A stretch of 8,374 nucleotides of DNA. It comes from Prolixibacteraceae bacterium (lineage in GTDB: Bacteria; Bacteroidota; Bacteroidia; Bacteroidales; Prolixibacteraceae). Under the pieces are notes generated by a model. That model did not search any database, was not told the origin of the DNA, and saw only the letters and a program-made list of their open reading frames with translations. Shown piece after piece: positions 1-8,172 of this stretch. How positions within the stretch are numbered: the first letter of the stretch is position 1; each line of letters begins with the position of its first letter. The stretch lies in assembly GCA_027858145.1 (NCBI GenBank), contig JAQIDF010000239.1, forward strand, positions 1 through 8,374, written 5' to 3'. Both the position numbers and the translations under genes were made by a program.

Positions 1-119
1 TTCTGTTTGCTTTGCCATTCCACCTGATGTTCTCCTTTTGCTAAATCGATCAGTTTCCAAACTTTAACTTCTCGTCCCATAACATCGTAAATTGAAAGAA
101 TCACTTCATCTACTTCCAT
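1..119 (-). repeat. Sorting-domain DNA repeat, copy 1
   Basis: Coding repeat within the T9SS sorting domain of the left-hand protease, cut by the window edge. Bases 1-117 match 8258-8374 at 117 of 117 positions and 4130-4246 at 114 of 117 (differences at window positions 32, 52 and 85 of this copy). Directly upstream in the gene, 118-186 compared with 4247-4315 falls to 47 of 69 matches. Confidence 0.9.
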
Positions 120-3100
120 TTCAAGGTTGAAAGGTATGATGGTTTCAGATGTAAATGGATTAGGATAATTTTGACCCAATTCAAATCCGGCATTCAACTT
201 TATTGTTGGAGCTACAGTTGCCGAATTGCTTAAGGTAAAATCTACTGCCGTTCCATTGGTATTGCTAAAAACAGCCTCAAAAATCCAACTTTCGCTATTT
301 GCTAATTGTAATAAAGGTACTTTGCCTGCCTGAATGGTTTGTCCCGATAAGCTATAAGCCAATATCATTAGTTTGTCGTTTTGCATCACTCTGATTACTT
401 CAAAGTTGGACAATGCTTTTAATACCTTCACTTCATCTTCTTTGGTGATATCGGCTAAGGTGAATTGTATTCCTGCCAGTTCGCTTGTAGTGTTTACATA
501 TACCGTATCGTTCTCAATACTGATTTCCGCATTACCGGCTGCCATGGCGGTCATTTCATCACCATTAGCAGAGGGTGCCATAATAATGTTCACCACACTC
601 ACAATATCAAGCACGTTAATGTCCCCATCGTAGTTCACGTCGGCAGCATCCATTAAGAAGGGTTGAGGGTTATTGCCCAAAAGGTAATTGACAATGGTAA
701 TAATATCGGCCACGTTCACACTGAAATCTCCATTGGCATCACCATTGGCTGCGCTAAATGGAGTGGCTGCCACAGCTTTTGAAAAGTCGGTTTCCTGCAT
801 GTCAGTGCCTACTGTTTTGTAAAGATACTGATAGGTAGTATCGGGGATTACATCGGTATCCACAAAAACGGTATCAATAATTAATTCCGTGCTGATTAAA
901 ACAGTATCCGACCTTGTGGAATCTGTTAGGTTATAACAGCGATAAATATTATAACCCAGTGCATCATCGGTATTCGATGCCGGCCATTCCAGATCTACTT
1001 TTCCAATACCGGGGGTGGCCTGAAAAGCCAGGGAAGCTGCACCGGCCGCCTGGATAACAAATTCAAAACGAGAATCTTCAATGGGGATTTCAAATCGTTC
1101 ATTATCGCGAGCACCGGCAACCCGAACACGTTGAATTCCATCTCCTGTTTTTGCAGTTACCGTATAATAAGCAGAGTATATTGTTGAGTCCGCACTCCAG
1201 GAACCATTGTCAGCTACAATGTGCTGGGTGTAAGGTTCTCTCACTCCAAAAGTTAGGAGTGGGGTATAAGTGGTGTCCATTGGACGGTTGAAATAAACGT
1301 CGAATTTTAGGGTTTCATCGCCGATTATTCCCAAGCCGGTTTCAGAATTGAAAGAGTTATCGTATTTATTTGTAAGAGTATTGTTTATATCTATTTTCCA
1401 GACGACACCATGACATTCTGCTGGTGGAGCTACTAATGCACTATCACCCGAAACAATAAAACCATGGCCTTGTTCTTTGAAATCATATATCATACTGGCA
1501 ATATATATTGAATCAACACTTCCAAAATAATTCGGTGGAAATATTGTATTATCTTTAAGACCATATAAACTTCCACTGTAAGTATCATTATCAAAAACAA
1601 CATTTTTCTCTAAGTAATATGGTTCATTTTCCTTGTTAGCCGAAAGGACATACCCATGCACACTATTATTAGACAATATATTATATTTAAACAATTGTTT
1701 GTTATTAACTCCAACACCATAGCAATTATTATTCTCAGTAAAAATGTTCTTTTCGATAGACAAAGAACCTTCATCTGAAGAGTTATAAAGGCCAAATGAT
1801 CTAATATTATTATTATTTTTAAAAATACTGTTAGAAACTTTAGTAATTGAATTTTGATTTAGATTATGGATAACAGCACTACCATTCCCTCCAGCTCCCT
1901 CAAATAAACAATACTCGATATTGAATTCTGTCGGAACCTCCCAATATCCAATTAATGATCCCCAGCTATTGTTCTGGCCAGCAGTAAAAGTAATAAACGA
2001 ATCTCTCTTACCTATCGCTTCTAAATAACTAGTAATCTGGATATTTACACCATCATTAATCCTGACATGGGTACCAGGCAATATTGTCAGGGAATCAAAT
2101 GAGGTATGTTGCGTTATTATATAGTACTTATCAGGGTATAAGAATGTGTGACCAGTATTTGATATGGGAAATTCAATTCCATTTTCAACAGTAATTATTT
2201 GTACCTCCTTAGTGATATCTAATCCTTCACACCCATATTCAAATTCTAGTTTTATATCTCTATTATTTGAAACCTCATCTTCAATTTCAATCCGTATAGG
2301 ATCCATTTCTCCTTTCATAGTTGAATAAGCCGACATGCTTCCAATTAAACTGGTACTATCTATTATTTCTGCCACTGTAGGATCTTCAAACTCACCGAAT
2401 CCAAGGCTTGCCCACACGCTATCAGCCTGTCCACCTGCATTTTTAACGGTAACAACCAATTCAATTGTTTCACCGGCATCTGCCACGCCATCGTTGTCGC
2501 ATCCCTGAAGTGTATCCACAATGGTGTATTCCACAAAATACAAATCGGGCTGCAATTCTGTTTTCAGGCAACTGTCTGTATTTATATAGTTACCTGAAGA
2601 TTGAATAATCCTGGCAAAAATCTGTTCCCCGGATTGTTCCGGCTCATTTTGGCGCATCAAAGCTACTGTTCCTGCAACAATTGGAGATGCCATGGAAGTA
2701 CCATTATAACTCCTGTAATTTCCGCCAGGGATTGTAGAATTAATACTTGTTCCAGGTGCCTTAACTTCGTAATTGTTATTCGACCAACCAACCGGGCCAT
2801 CAAAATCCCAATTGGAAAAACCATTACAAGGGCCGGCATCTCCTGCCATTACCCCTAAAACCCATTGATAAGACGCTGGAAACATTGGAGCTAAGGGATA
2901 TGTTCGACAAGGATTTGGAATGCTGGATCTCCTGTGATCATTTCCAGCAGCTGCTACCAACATACTTCCGGTTCCATCTCCGGTTCCCGCATAAGAATTC
3001 TCCAGTGCAGCTTTTACTACTAAACTTTCGGCATAGCTTCCCAGACTCATGTTAATTATGGTTGCACCATTTTCTGCTGCATAGTCAATGGCGGCAGCCA

Positions 3101-4037
3101 AATCGCTTGAATTTCCCCTACCGGAACTTTGCAAGAGTTTTACGGGCATAATCCGGGCTTCGGGGGCTACACCTGTAATTCCTATTCCATTGTTTTGCTC
3201 GGCTGCGGCAATGCCTGCCACGTGGGTGCCGTGGGAGTTATCGTCTTTAGGGTCGTTGTCGTTGTTTACAAAATCCCAACCCCGGTAATCGTCCACAAAG
3301 CCGTTGCCGTCGTCGTCCACACCTTCTATACCGTTTATTTCTGCATGATTTACCCAGATGTTATCATCCAGGTCGGGGTGGAGCCAGTCCACACCGGTAT
3401 CAAGAATGGCAATGACCTGATTGCTGTCGCCTTTGGTGGTTTCCCACGCCTGCGGGGCATTTACCGCCTGCAAATACCATTGGTCATCATATAAAGGATC
3501 GTTGAGGGTTTCTACTGTTTTAGATTTACTATGGCTGGAATTTCTCTTTTTGCCTGCCTTGCTATTTTCAATAAACGGAGAATTGGAAAATTCGCCTTGT
3601 GAATACACGTAGTAATTCGGTTCGGCAATTTCCACTTCCGGTTCAGACTGCAATTCGTTCACCAATTCATTGACATCGGTTGATTTTGCAACTTTCAATT
3701 TGTAAAAATTAAAAAGCTGGGGTATTTCCTTTTTCTCTCCATTGATAGTAACCATTTTAGCCGACTTTAGACGGTTTTTATGTGGAAAGATTTTTACCAG
3801 TTTTTCAGCCTGGCTTTCTTTCAAAATTTTATCCAACCCGGAAAGTCCGGTTGCCACAATCCCGTTGGCAGATTTTAAAATATTTACATCAACGTCATCC
3901 TTAAATTTGATGACTACTTCACCGGGTTCGTATTCCGGGTTGTAGGGATCGAGTACATGTGTGCTGGCAAAATTTTGAGCATGAACCACAAGGGAGCTCA
4001 GAACTGCCAATAGGATGATCAATAATAGTTTTTTCAT
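1..4037 (-). CDS. Secreted S8 subtilisin-like protease with beta-helix, dockerin and T9SS sorting domain (3' end outside window)
   Basis: Predicted extracellular serine endopeptidase exported by Sec and then T9SS. I translated it from ATG 4037-4035; it is open for 1345 codons to the left edge with no stop. By alignment with the next gene about 28 residues are missing (full length about 1373). Signal peptide 1-20 (VHA|Q21); I9-like propeptide about 35-147 ending AEPNYYVYS; S8 domain about 180-485 with Asp213 (LDTGVDW), His269 (NSHGTHVAG), oxyanion Asn366 (AAAGN) and Ser448 (GTSMASP), plus an acidic calcium-loop-like DDDGNG at 241-246. Then a CARDB/Ig-like domain about 498-620 (DNDGVADAGETIEL), an Asn-rich beta-helix-like region about 640-850 ending NYFGS, an SbsA-like Ig domain about 878-997 (YFNRPMD), Fn3-like about 1001-1094, dockerin repeats at 1100-1111 and 1133-1144, a cohesin-like domain about 1168-1275, and a T9SS type A sorting domain from about 1285 (GQNYPNPF). 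The start lies 7 bases after the upstream gene's stop, suggesting co-transcription. The protease and export calls are firm; substrate is unknown and the cohesin-like call is tentative. Confidence 0.93.
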   Translation of the reverse strand, partial: MKKLLLIILLAVLSSLVVHAQNFASTHVLDPYNPEYEPGEVVIKFKDDVDVNILKSANGIVATGLSGLDKILKESQAEKLVKIFPHKNRLKSAKMVTINGEKKEIPQLFNFYKLKVAKSTDVNELVNELQSEPEVEIAEPNYYVYSQGEFSNSPFIENSKAGKKRNSSHSKSKTVETLNDPLYDDQWYLQAVNAPQAWETTKGDSNQVIAILDTGVDWLHPDLDDNIWVNHAEINGIEGVDDDGNGFVDDYRGWDFVNNDNDPKDDNSHGTHVAGIAAAEQNNGIGITGVAPEARIMPVKLLQSSGRGNSSDLAAAIDYAAENGATIINMSLGSYAESLVVKAALENSYAGTGDGTGSMLVAAAGNDHRRSSIPNPCRTYPLAPMFPASYQWVLGVMAGDAGPCNGFSNWDFDGPVGWSNNNYEVKAPGTSINSTIPGGNYRSYNGTSMASPIVAGTVALMRQNEPEQSGEQIFARIIQSSGNYINTDSCLKTELQPDLYFVEYTIVDTLQGCDNDGVADAGETIELVVTVKNAGGQADSVWASLGFGEFEDPTVAEIIDSTSLIGSMSAYSTMKGEMDPIRIEIEDEVSNNRDIKLEFEYGCEGLDITKEVQIITVENGIEFPISNTGHTFLYPDKYYIITQHTSFDSLTILPGTHVRINDGVNIQITSYLEAIGKRDSFITFTAGQNNSWGSLIGYWEVPTEFNIEYCLFEGAGGNGSAVIHNLNQNSITKVSNSIFKNNNNIRSFGLYNSSDEGSLSIEKNIFTENNNCYGVGVNNKQLFKYNILSNNSVHGYVLSANKENEPYYLEKNVVFDNDTYSGSLYGLKDNTIFPPNYFGSVDSIYIASMIYDFKEQGHGFIVSGDSALVAPPAECHGVVWKIDINNTLTNKYDNSFNSETGLGIIGDETLKFDVYFNRPMDTTYTPLLTFGVREPYTQHIVADNGSWSADSTIYSAYYTVTAKTGDGIQRVRVAGARDNERFEIPIEDSRFEFVIQAAGAASLAFQATPGIGKVDLEWPASNTDDALGYNIYRCYNLTDSTRSDTVLISTELIIDTVFVDTDVIPDTTYQYLYKTVGTDMQETDFSKAVAATPFSAANGDANGDFSVNVADIITIVNYLLGNNPQPFLMDAADVNYDGDINVLDIVSVVNIIMAPSANGDEMTAMAAGNAEISIENDTVYVNTTSELAGIQFTLADITKEDEVKVLKALSNFEVIRVMQNDKLMILAYSLSGQTIQAGKVPLLQLANSESWIFEAVFSNTNGTAVDFTLSNSATVAPTIKLNAGFELGQNYPNPFTSETIIPFNLEMEVDEVILSIYDVMGREVKVWKLIDLAKGEHQVEWQSKQ

Positions 4038-4044
4038 GGTGGGT
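4038..4044 (-). promoter_or_regulatory. 7-base gene junction without Shine-Dalgarno
   Basis: The only non-coding bases between the complete protease and the left-hand protease. On the minus strand the stop TAA is followed by ACCCACC and then ATG. No AGGAGG-like motif lies in the spacer or the preceding codons, which is usual for Bacteroidota. There is no room for a promoter or terminator, so initiation probably depends on an A/T-rich leader or on coupling to the terminating ribosome. Confidence 0.6.
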
Positions 4045-7000
4045 TTATTTTACAATCATTCTTTTTGACTTAAAATAGGAGCTTTGGCCCTGCTTGATCA
4101 CATTCAGGTTATAAATGTAAATACTGGACTTCTGTTTGCTTTGCCATTCCACCTGATGTTCACCTTTTGCTAAATCGATCACTTTCCAAACTTTAACTTC
4201 TCGTCCCATAACATTGTAAATTGAAAGAATCACTTCATCTACTTCCATCTCCAATGAGAAAGGGATGATGGTGGATTCACTAAACGGGTTGGGATAGTTT
4301 TGCCCCAGTTCAAACAGTTGGGTCATCTTCTCAGGTGAGGCAATGGCGGTAGCATTCATCTGAATGGTAACATTTAATCCGTTTCCCGACGGTGTAGATA
4401 GAACGGCACTTTCAATCCATGCTTCGCTATTTATTTTGAGGATGGCAGTTTTTCCTGAAGCAATGGTTTTTCCCGATAAACTGTAAGCAATAAAAATCAA
4501 ACTGTCTCCTTGTTGTGATTTTATCTGTTCAAATGCCGACAAGCTTTTGAGGCTTTCAAGCTCTCCTTCAATGCCACGTAGCGTAAACTGAAGTCCCGCT
4601 ATATCTACGGGGGAAGTAACCCAAATAGTATCGTTTTCCAGGATGATTTCAGCATCACCTGCACTTTTCACAGGCGGTGCCGGTGAGGATGGGTGCAATA
4701 TTAAATTGACCAGGCTTACAATGTCCAGAACATTAATGGATCCGTCGCTGTTCACATCGGCAGCATCGAAAATGAAGGGTTGTGGTTGTTGGTTCATCAG
4801 ATAGGCCACAATGGTGATGATATCGGTAACATCCACACTGAGGTCTCCATTGGCATCGCCTTTGGCAGCAGTGTAAGGAGTGGTACTCACCACTTTTGAA
4901 GAATCGGTTTCGGCAAAATTGGTACGCAATATTTTGTAGTAGTAATAGTATTTTGTGTTGGGCATTACTGCAAAATCGGTGTACAGGGTATCGGTAATTA
5001 AGGTGGAATTGATAAGGACAGGAGCGGTAAGCACGGAGTCGTTGATATGCTCCATGCGGTACATGTTGTAGCCAAGGCCGTCTTCCAGGTTGTTGTGATT
5101 CCATTCCAAATCTACTTTACCTAAGCCAGGTGATGCCTGAAATTCGAGTGAAGCTGAACTTGCTGCACTAATTACAAAACTGAAGCGCTTATCTTCTACC
5201 GGTATCTCCCAATCTTCAGTATCCCTTGCTCCTGCTACTCGTATGTAATTGATTCCATCGCCTGAGGTCAGACCAATGGTTTTGAAAACTGTGTACATCC
5301 GACCATCTTCGGACCATTGCCCATTCTCGTTTACTGTTTGTTGAATAAATGGAGACCGCACACCAAAACTAACCTGAGGAGTGATGTTTTTATTCATCAT
5401 CCGGCTAAAGTAGATATCGAACCGTTGTTTTCCAACCCCAACAGGTTCTACAAATTCATCCTGGGCATCTTTACCATTAACCAGCACTTTCCATGTAATT
5501 GCATGACATGAATCACAAGGATGATTCAGAATAGGGTTGATGTCTAAAAAAGGACTTCCTGCCCCCGACCAAAAGTCACTGTACATTTTTTTTATTTTCT
5601 GAGGATCTGTTGATCCCCAATAGTTTCTGGGGAAATATACAGTCTCGGCCAATCCGAAAGTTGATATTACAACCCCGCTGAAGTTTACAAAATTGTTATT
5701 GTTCACTTTAGCTGTGTCTGAACTTTGAATCCAACGAAACAACTGACCAGGTCCGTTCATCGAATAAAAATTATTATACATGCAGTCATTACTCGCATTG
5801 TAAACACAAAAATCATTTATACCCACATTGTTTACAACATTATTTTTTATAAAACTTCCTGAAGAGATGGAAAAAGGAACTTTACTATTCTTGATTATCG
5901 TATTTTCAACAACGGATGCCATTATTAAAGGACACGAAAACTGGGTGTAGAAATTTTCAATTATACAATTTTTTACAGAAACAGCCGAAATTGTTGTATT
6001 CGATAAGTCTTTAAAATGAACGTAATCATATTTTATTGTACCATTATTGTCGTACCCGCAATAACTTCCAATTGAGTTTGGTCCTTCAATAATAATCATA
6101 CTGTCTTTAGTTCCATAAGCCTCAACAATACCTCTATTTACAATTGTATTATAAAGAATTAGATTAGTTCCAGGCATAATTTTAAGAAATCCGTTTGCAC
6201 CAACCCTGAAACTATGATTAATTATCCAAAGTTTATCCGGAGTTAGTGTAAGAGTACTGTCCATAACCCCCAGCAGTTCCACCCCATTATATACCTTGAT
6301 ATGAATTGTCTGGATATATTCCTTTCCGTTTTCCCCATTTTTCATTATAATATCAAGAGGGATAAATTTGCCGTTTTTAATGGTTGTACCTATAGTAAAC
6401 ATTAATGGTTTGAACTGGTTTGTTTTTGTGGCATAAGTGCTTATACTTCCTATAAATACTGTATCTAAAATAATATTAATGTCGCCAGGATCACTGTTAA
6501 TATTCTTTTTCAGAATAACATAGGTGCTATCTGATAGGCCCATCGTATTTCTTATTTTAACACCCAAGCTAATTGTTTCGCCGGCATCGAGCAGATTGTC
6601 AGAGTCACCTATCCCGATAGTGTCATTTACTGTATATTCAAATAGATCTAATATTGGCTGAATTACCAGAGGGAAACATGCGTTTTGGGCATCAAACATT
6701 GATTCAGAAGAGTGTACGAAATTCCCCCAAAGAATTCCTGTTGTACATTCCGGATTTATCCCTTTATAAATGGCAGCAATACCGGCTACCATGGGACATG
6801 ACATTGAAGTTCCTGTAAGAATCCTGTAATTGCCTTGTGGGGTTGTGCTTAATCCATTAGGTGGAGCTAATAATTCGTAATTATATCCTTCTGTGTATTG
6901 TGAAAATACCTTTCCATCCTGATCGTAATTCGAAAAATCAGCATCTGCCTGAACTCCCAAAACATAAGATAATCCAGCAGGGTAAAAAGGGAATCCGGGC

Positions 7001-8160
7001 CGTGAATCCTTACAAAAACCAGGTCCTATACACAAGGCAGAATTGCCAGCAGCAGCGACCAAGACAGAAGAAAAATATGCATTTTGCAAAACAGCTTCCA
7101 TCGTCAGGGATCGAGCAAACGAACCAAAACTCATGTTTAAAACAGTTGAACCTTTAAAAAAAGCATAGCTAATGCCTTGAGAGATGGTCGATACATCGGA
7201 ATATCCAGCATGATTGAATACTTTCACCGGCATAATTTTCGCCTTCCAATTCACCCCTGCAATTCCAATTCCGTTATTGCTTTCGGCAGCTGCAATACCT
7301 GCCACGTGGGTTCCATGCGAGTTGTCGTCCATGGGGTTATTATCGTTGTTGATATAGTCCCAACCCATGTAATCATCAATTAATCCATTTCCATCGTCAT
7401 CCTGTCCATTGCCGGGTATTTCACCGGGATTATGCCAGATTTTATTTTTCAAATCGGGGTGGTTCCAGTCTACACCGGTATCAATTATAGCAATTACCTG
7501 AGCAGTATCGCCAGTGGTTTGTTCCCAAACCAAATCGGCTTTTACAGCAGAAATGTATGTTTGTTGGGCATAAAGCGGATCGTTGGGGACAACTGCCGAC
7601 AGTGAGCTTTTTGCCTTAGCCGATTCTATATTATTCAAATCGTTGGAAGTGATTTCTGGCCCAACCGGTTCAAGATCATCAACGGAATAGATGTAATTGG
7701 GTTCGGCATATTCCACTTCGGGAAGCGCTTTTAGCTCTTCTATAACCTGTTGAATATTGGAAGGCATACTGCCGGTTGATTTCAACTCAGGTAGCACAAT
7801 TTTATAAATGTTGTGCAGACTTGGAATCACCATGTCCTGTCCTTGTGGGCTTTTTACCACTTTGGCGCTTTTCAATTTGGTTTCGTTGGGGAAAAGTTTC
7901 TCCAACTTTTCTGTACTGTATTTTCGTAAAACCAAATCAACGTTGTTGATCCCGGCTGATTTTAACAGGCTTCCTGATGTAATTTGGACATCGTCTTTAA
8001 ACTTGACCAAAATTTCGTTGGGCACATAGTTATACCGATCAGATATTGGTTCTTGCGCTCTTTCTCTGTCCGAACTTCCAGTGAAGTTGGTCGCTTCATC
8101 TTGTGCATTTGAAAGAAGAGATATACCCAGGATAATTAGAAACAAGTTTATTTTTTTCAT
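4045..8160 (-). CDS. Secreted S8 subtilisin-like protease with beta-helix, dockerin and T9SS sorting domain (complete, 1371 aa)
   Basis: Predicted secreted or surface-anchored serine endopeptidase, complete from ATG 8160-8158 to TAA 4047-4045. Signal peptide 1-19 (SNA|Q20); I9-like propeptide about 46-160 (NEILVKFKDDV ... AEPNYIYS); S8 domain about 195-480 with Asp227 (IDTGVDW), His282 (NSHGTHVAG), Asn373 (AAAGN) and Ser452 (GTSMSCP). All catalytic residues are present, so it should be active after propeptide removal. Then CARDB/Ig-like about 502-625 (DAGETISL), beta-helix-like about 640-875 ending NYWGSTDPQKI, SbsA-like Ig about 888-998 (YFSRMMN), Fn3-like about 1003-1098, two dockerin type I repeats (1102-1113, 1135-1146), cohesin-like about 1168-1275, and T9SS type A sorting domain about 1283-1371 with the basic end KSKRMIVK. 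Against the left-hand protease, a 93-column stretch around Asp and His has 69 identities and 61 sorting-domain residues have 55, while the beta-helix region barely aligns. Several Cys (377, 383, 455, 472, 495) could form disulfides. Start chosen for the signal peptide and its position 12 bases after the upstream stop. Confidence 0.96.
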   Translation of the reverse strand: MKKINLFLIILGISLLSNAQDEATNFTGSSDRERAQEPISDRYNYVPNEILVKFKDDVQITSGSLLKSAGINNVDLVLRKYSTEKLEKLFPNETKLKSAKVVKSPQGQDMVIPSLHNIYKIVLPELKSTGSMPSNIQQVIEELKALPEVEYAEPNYIYSVDDLEPVGPEITSNDLNNIESAKAKSSLSAVVPNDPLYAQQTYISAVKADLVWEQTTGDTAQVIAIIDTGVDWNHPDLKNKIWHNPGEIPGNGQDDDGNGLIDDYMGWDYINNDNNPMDDNSHGTHVAGIAAAESNNGIGIAGVNWKAKIMPVKVFNHAGYSDVSTISQGISYAFFKGSTVLNMSFGSFARSLTMEAVLQNAYFSSVLVAAAGNSALCIGPGFCKDSRPGFPFYPAGLSYVLGVQADADFSNYDQDGKVFSQYTEGYNYELLAPPNGLSTTPQGNYRILTGTSMSCPMVAGIAAIYKGINPECTTGILWGNFVHSSESMFDAQNACFPLVIQPILDLFEYTVNDTIGIGDSDNLLDAGETISLGVKIRNTMGLSDSTYVILKKNINSDPGDINIILDTVFIGSISTYATKTNQFKPLMFTIGTTIKNGKFIPLDIIMKNGENGKEYIQTIHIKVYNGVELLGVMDSTLTLTPDKLWIINHSFRVGANGFLKIMPGTNLILYNTIVNRGIVEAYGTKDSMIIIEGPNSIGSYCGYDNNGTIKYDYVHFKDLSNTTISAVSVKNCIIENFYTQFSCPLIMASVVENTIIKNSKVPFSISSGSFIKNNVVNNVGINDFCVYNASNDCMYNNFYSMNGPGQLFRWIQSSDTAKVNNNNFVNFSGVVISTFGLAETVYFPRNYWGSTDPQKIKKMYSDFWSGAGSPFLDINPILNHPCDSCHAITWKVLVNGKDAQDEFVEPVGVGKQRFDIYFSRMMNKNITPQVSFGVRSPFIQQTVNENGQWSEDGRMYTVFKTIGLTSGDGINYIRVAGARDTEDWEIPVEDKRFSFVISAASSASLEFQASPGLGKVDLEWNHNNLEDGLGYNMYRMEHINDSVLTAPVLINSTLITDTLYTDFAVMPNTKYYYYYKILRTNFAETDSSKVVSTTPYTAAKGDANGDLSVDVTDIITIVAYLMNQQPQPFIFDAADVNSDGSINVLDIVSLVNLILHPSSPAPPVKSAGDAEIILENDTIWVTSPVDIAGLQFTLRGIEGELESLKSLSAFEQIKSQQGDSLIFIAYSLSGKTIASGKTAILKINSEAWIESAVLSTPSGNGLNVTIQMNATAIASPEKMTQLFELGQNYPNPFSESTIIPFSLEMEVDEVILSIYNVMGREVKVWKVIDLAKGEHQVEWQSKQKSSIYIYNLNVIKQGQSSYFKSKRMIVK
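4056..4248 (-). repeat. Sorting-domain DNA repeat, copy 2
   Basis: Second copy, in the 3' end of the complete protease gene. Bases 4056-4246 match 8184-8374 at 184 of 191 positions; three of the seven differences are clustered at 4125-4127 and change Ser-Ser to Leu-Gly in the other copy. It lies 4129 bases from copy 1 and 4128 bases from copy 3, so the array has an almost constant period. Confidence 0.92.
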
Positions 8161-8172
8161 GGTATTAGTTCT
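8161..8172 (-). promoter_or_regulatory. 12-base gene junction without Shine-Dalgarno
   Basis: Spacer between the TAA of the upstream gene and the ATG of the complete protease. On the minus strand it reads AAGAACTAATACC-like A-rich sequence and has no clear Shine-Dalgarno. As at the other junction, there is no room for a terminator hairpin or a promoter, which supports a single transcript for all three genes. Confidence 0.55.

Noticed and set aside
373..656. Short overlapping plus-strand frames
   Set aside because: They are antisense to the dockerin and cohesin-like region and have no start context, signal or domain of their own.
1806..1817. Four-unit ATT repeat as a phase-variation tract
   Set aside because: Changes in a trinucleotide unit keep the reading frame and would only alter the number of Asn residues.
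3129..3494. 121-codon open frame on the plus strand
   Set aside because: It lies antisense to the conserved catalytic domain of the left-hand protease, whose sense frame has the His and Asp motifs. Its product shows no recognisable domain.
4035..4047. Possible frameshift splitting one polyprotein into two
   Set aside because: The upstream gene ends with a complete sorting domain and a TAA, and the next begins with a fresh ATG and signal peptide. These are separate genes.
4696..4860. Dockerin motifs as evidence of a cellulosome
   Set aside because: No scaffoldin or glycoside hydrolase is visible, and dockerin-like repeats are common in T9SS cargo without cellulosomes.
4733..5104. 123-codon open frame on the minus strand in another phase
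   Set aside because: It overlaps the Fn3-like and dockerin coding region of the complete protease, which is clearly the real frame; the product is Arg-, Cys- and His-rich with no domain.
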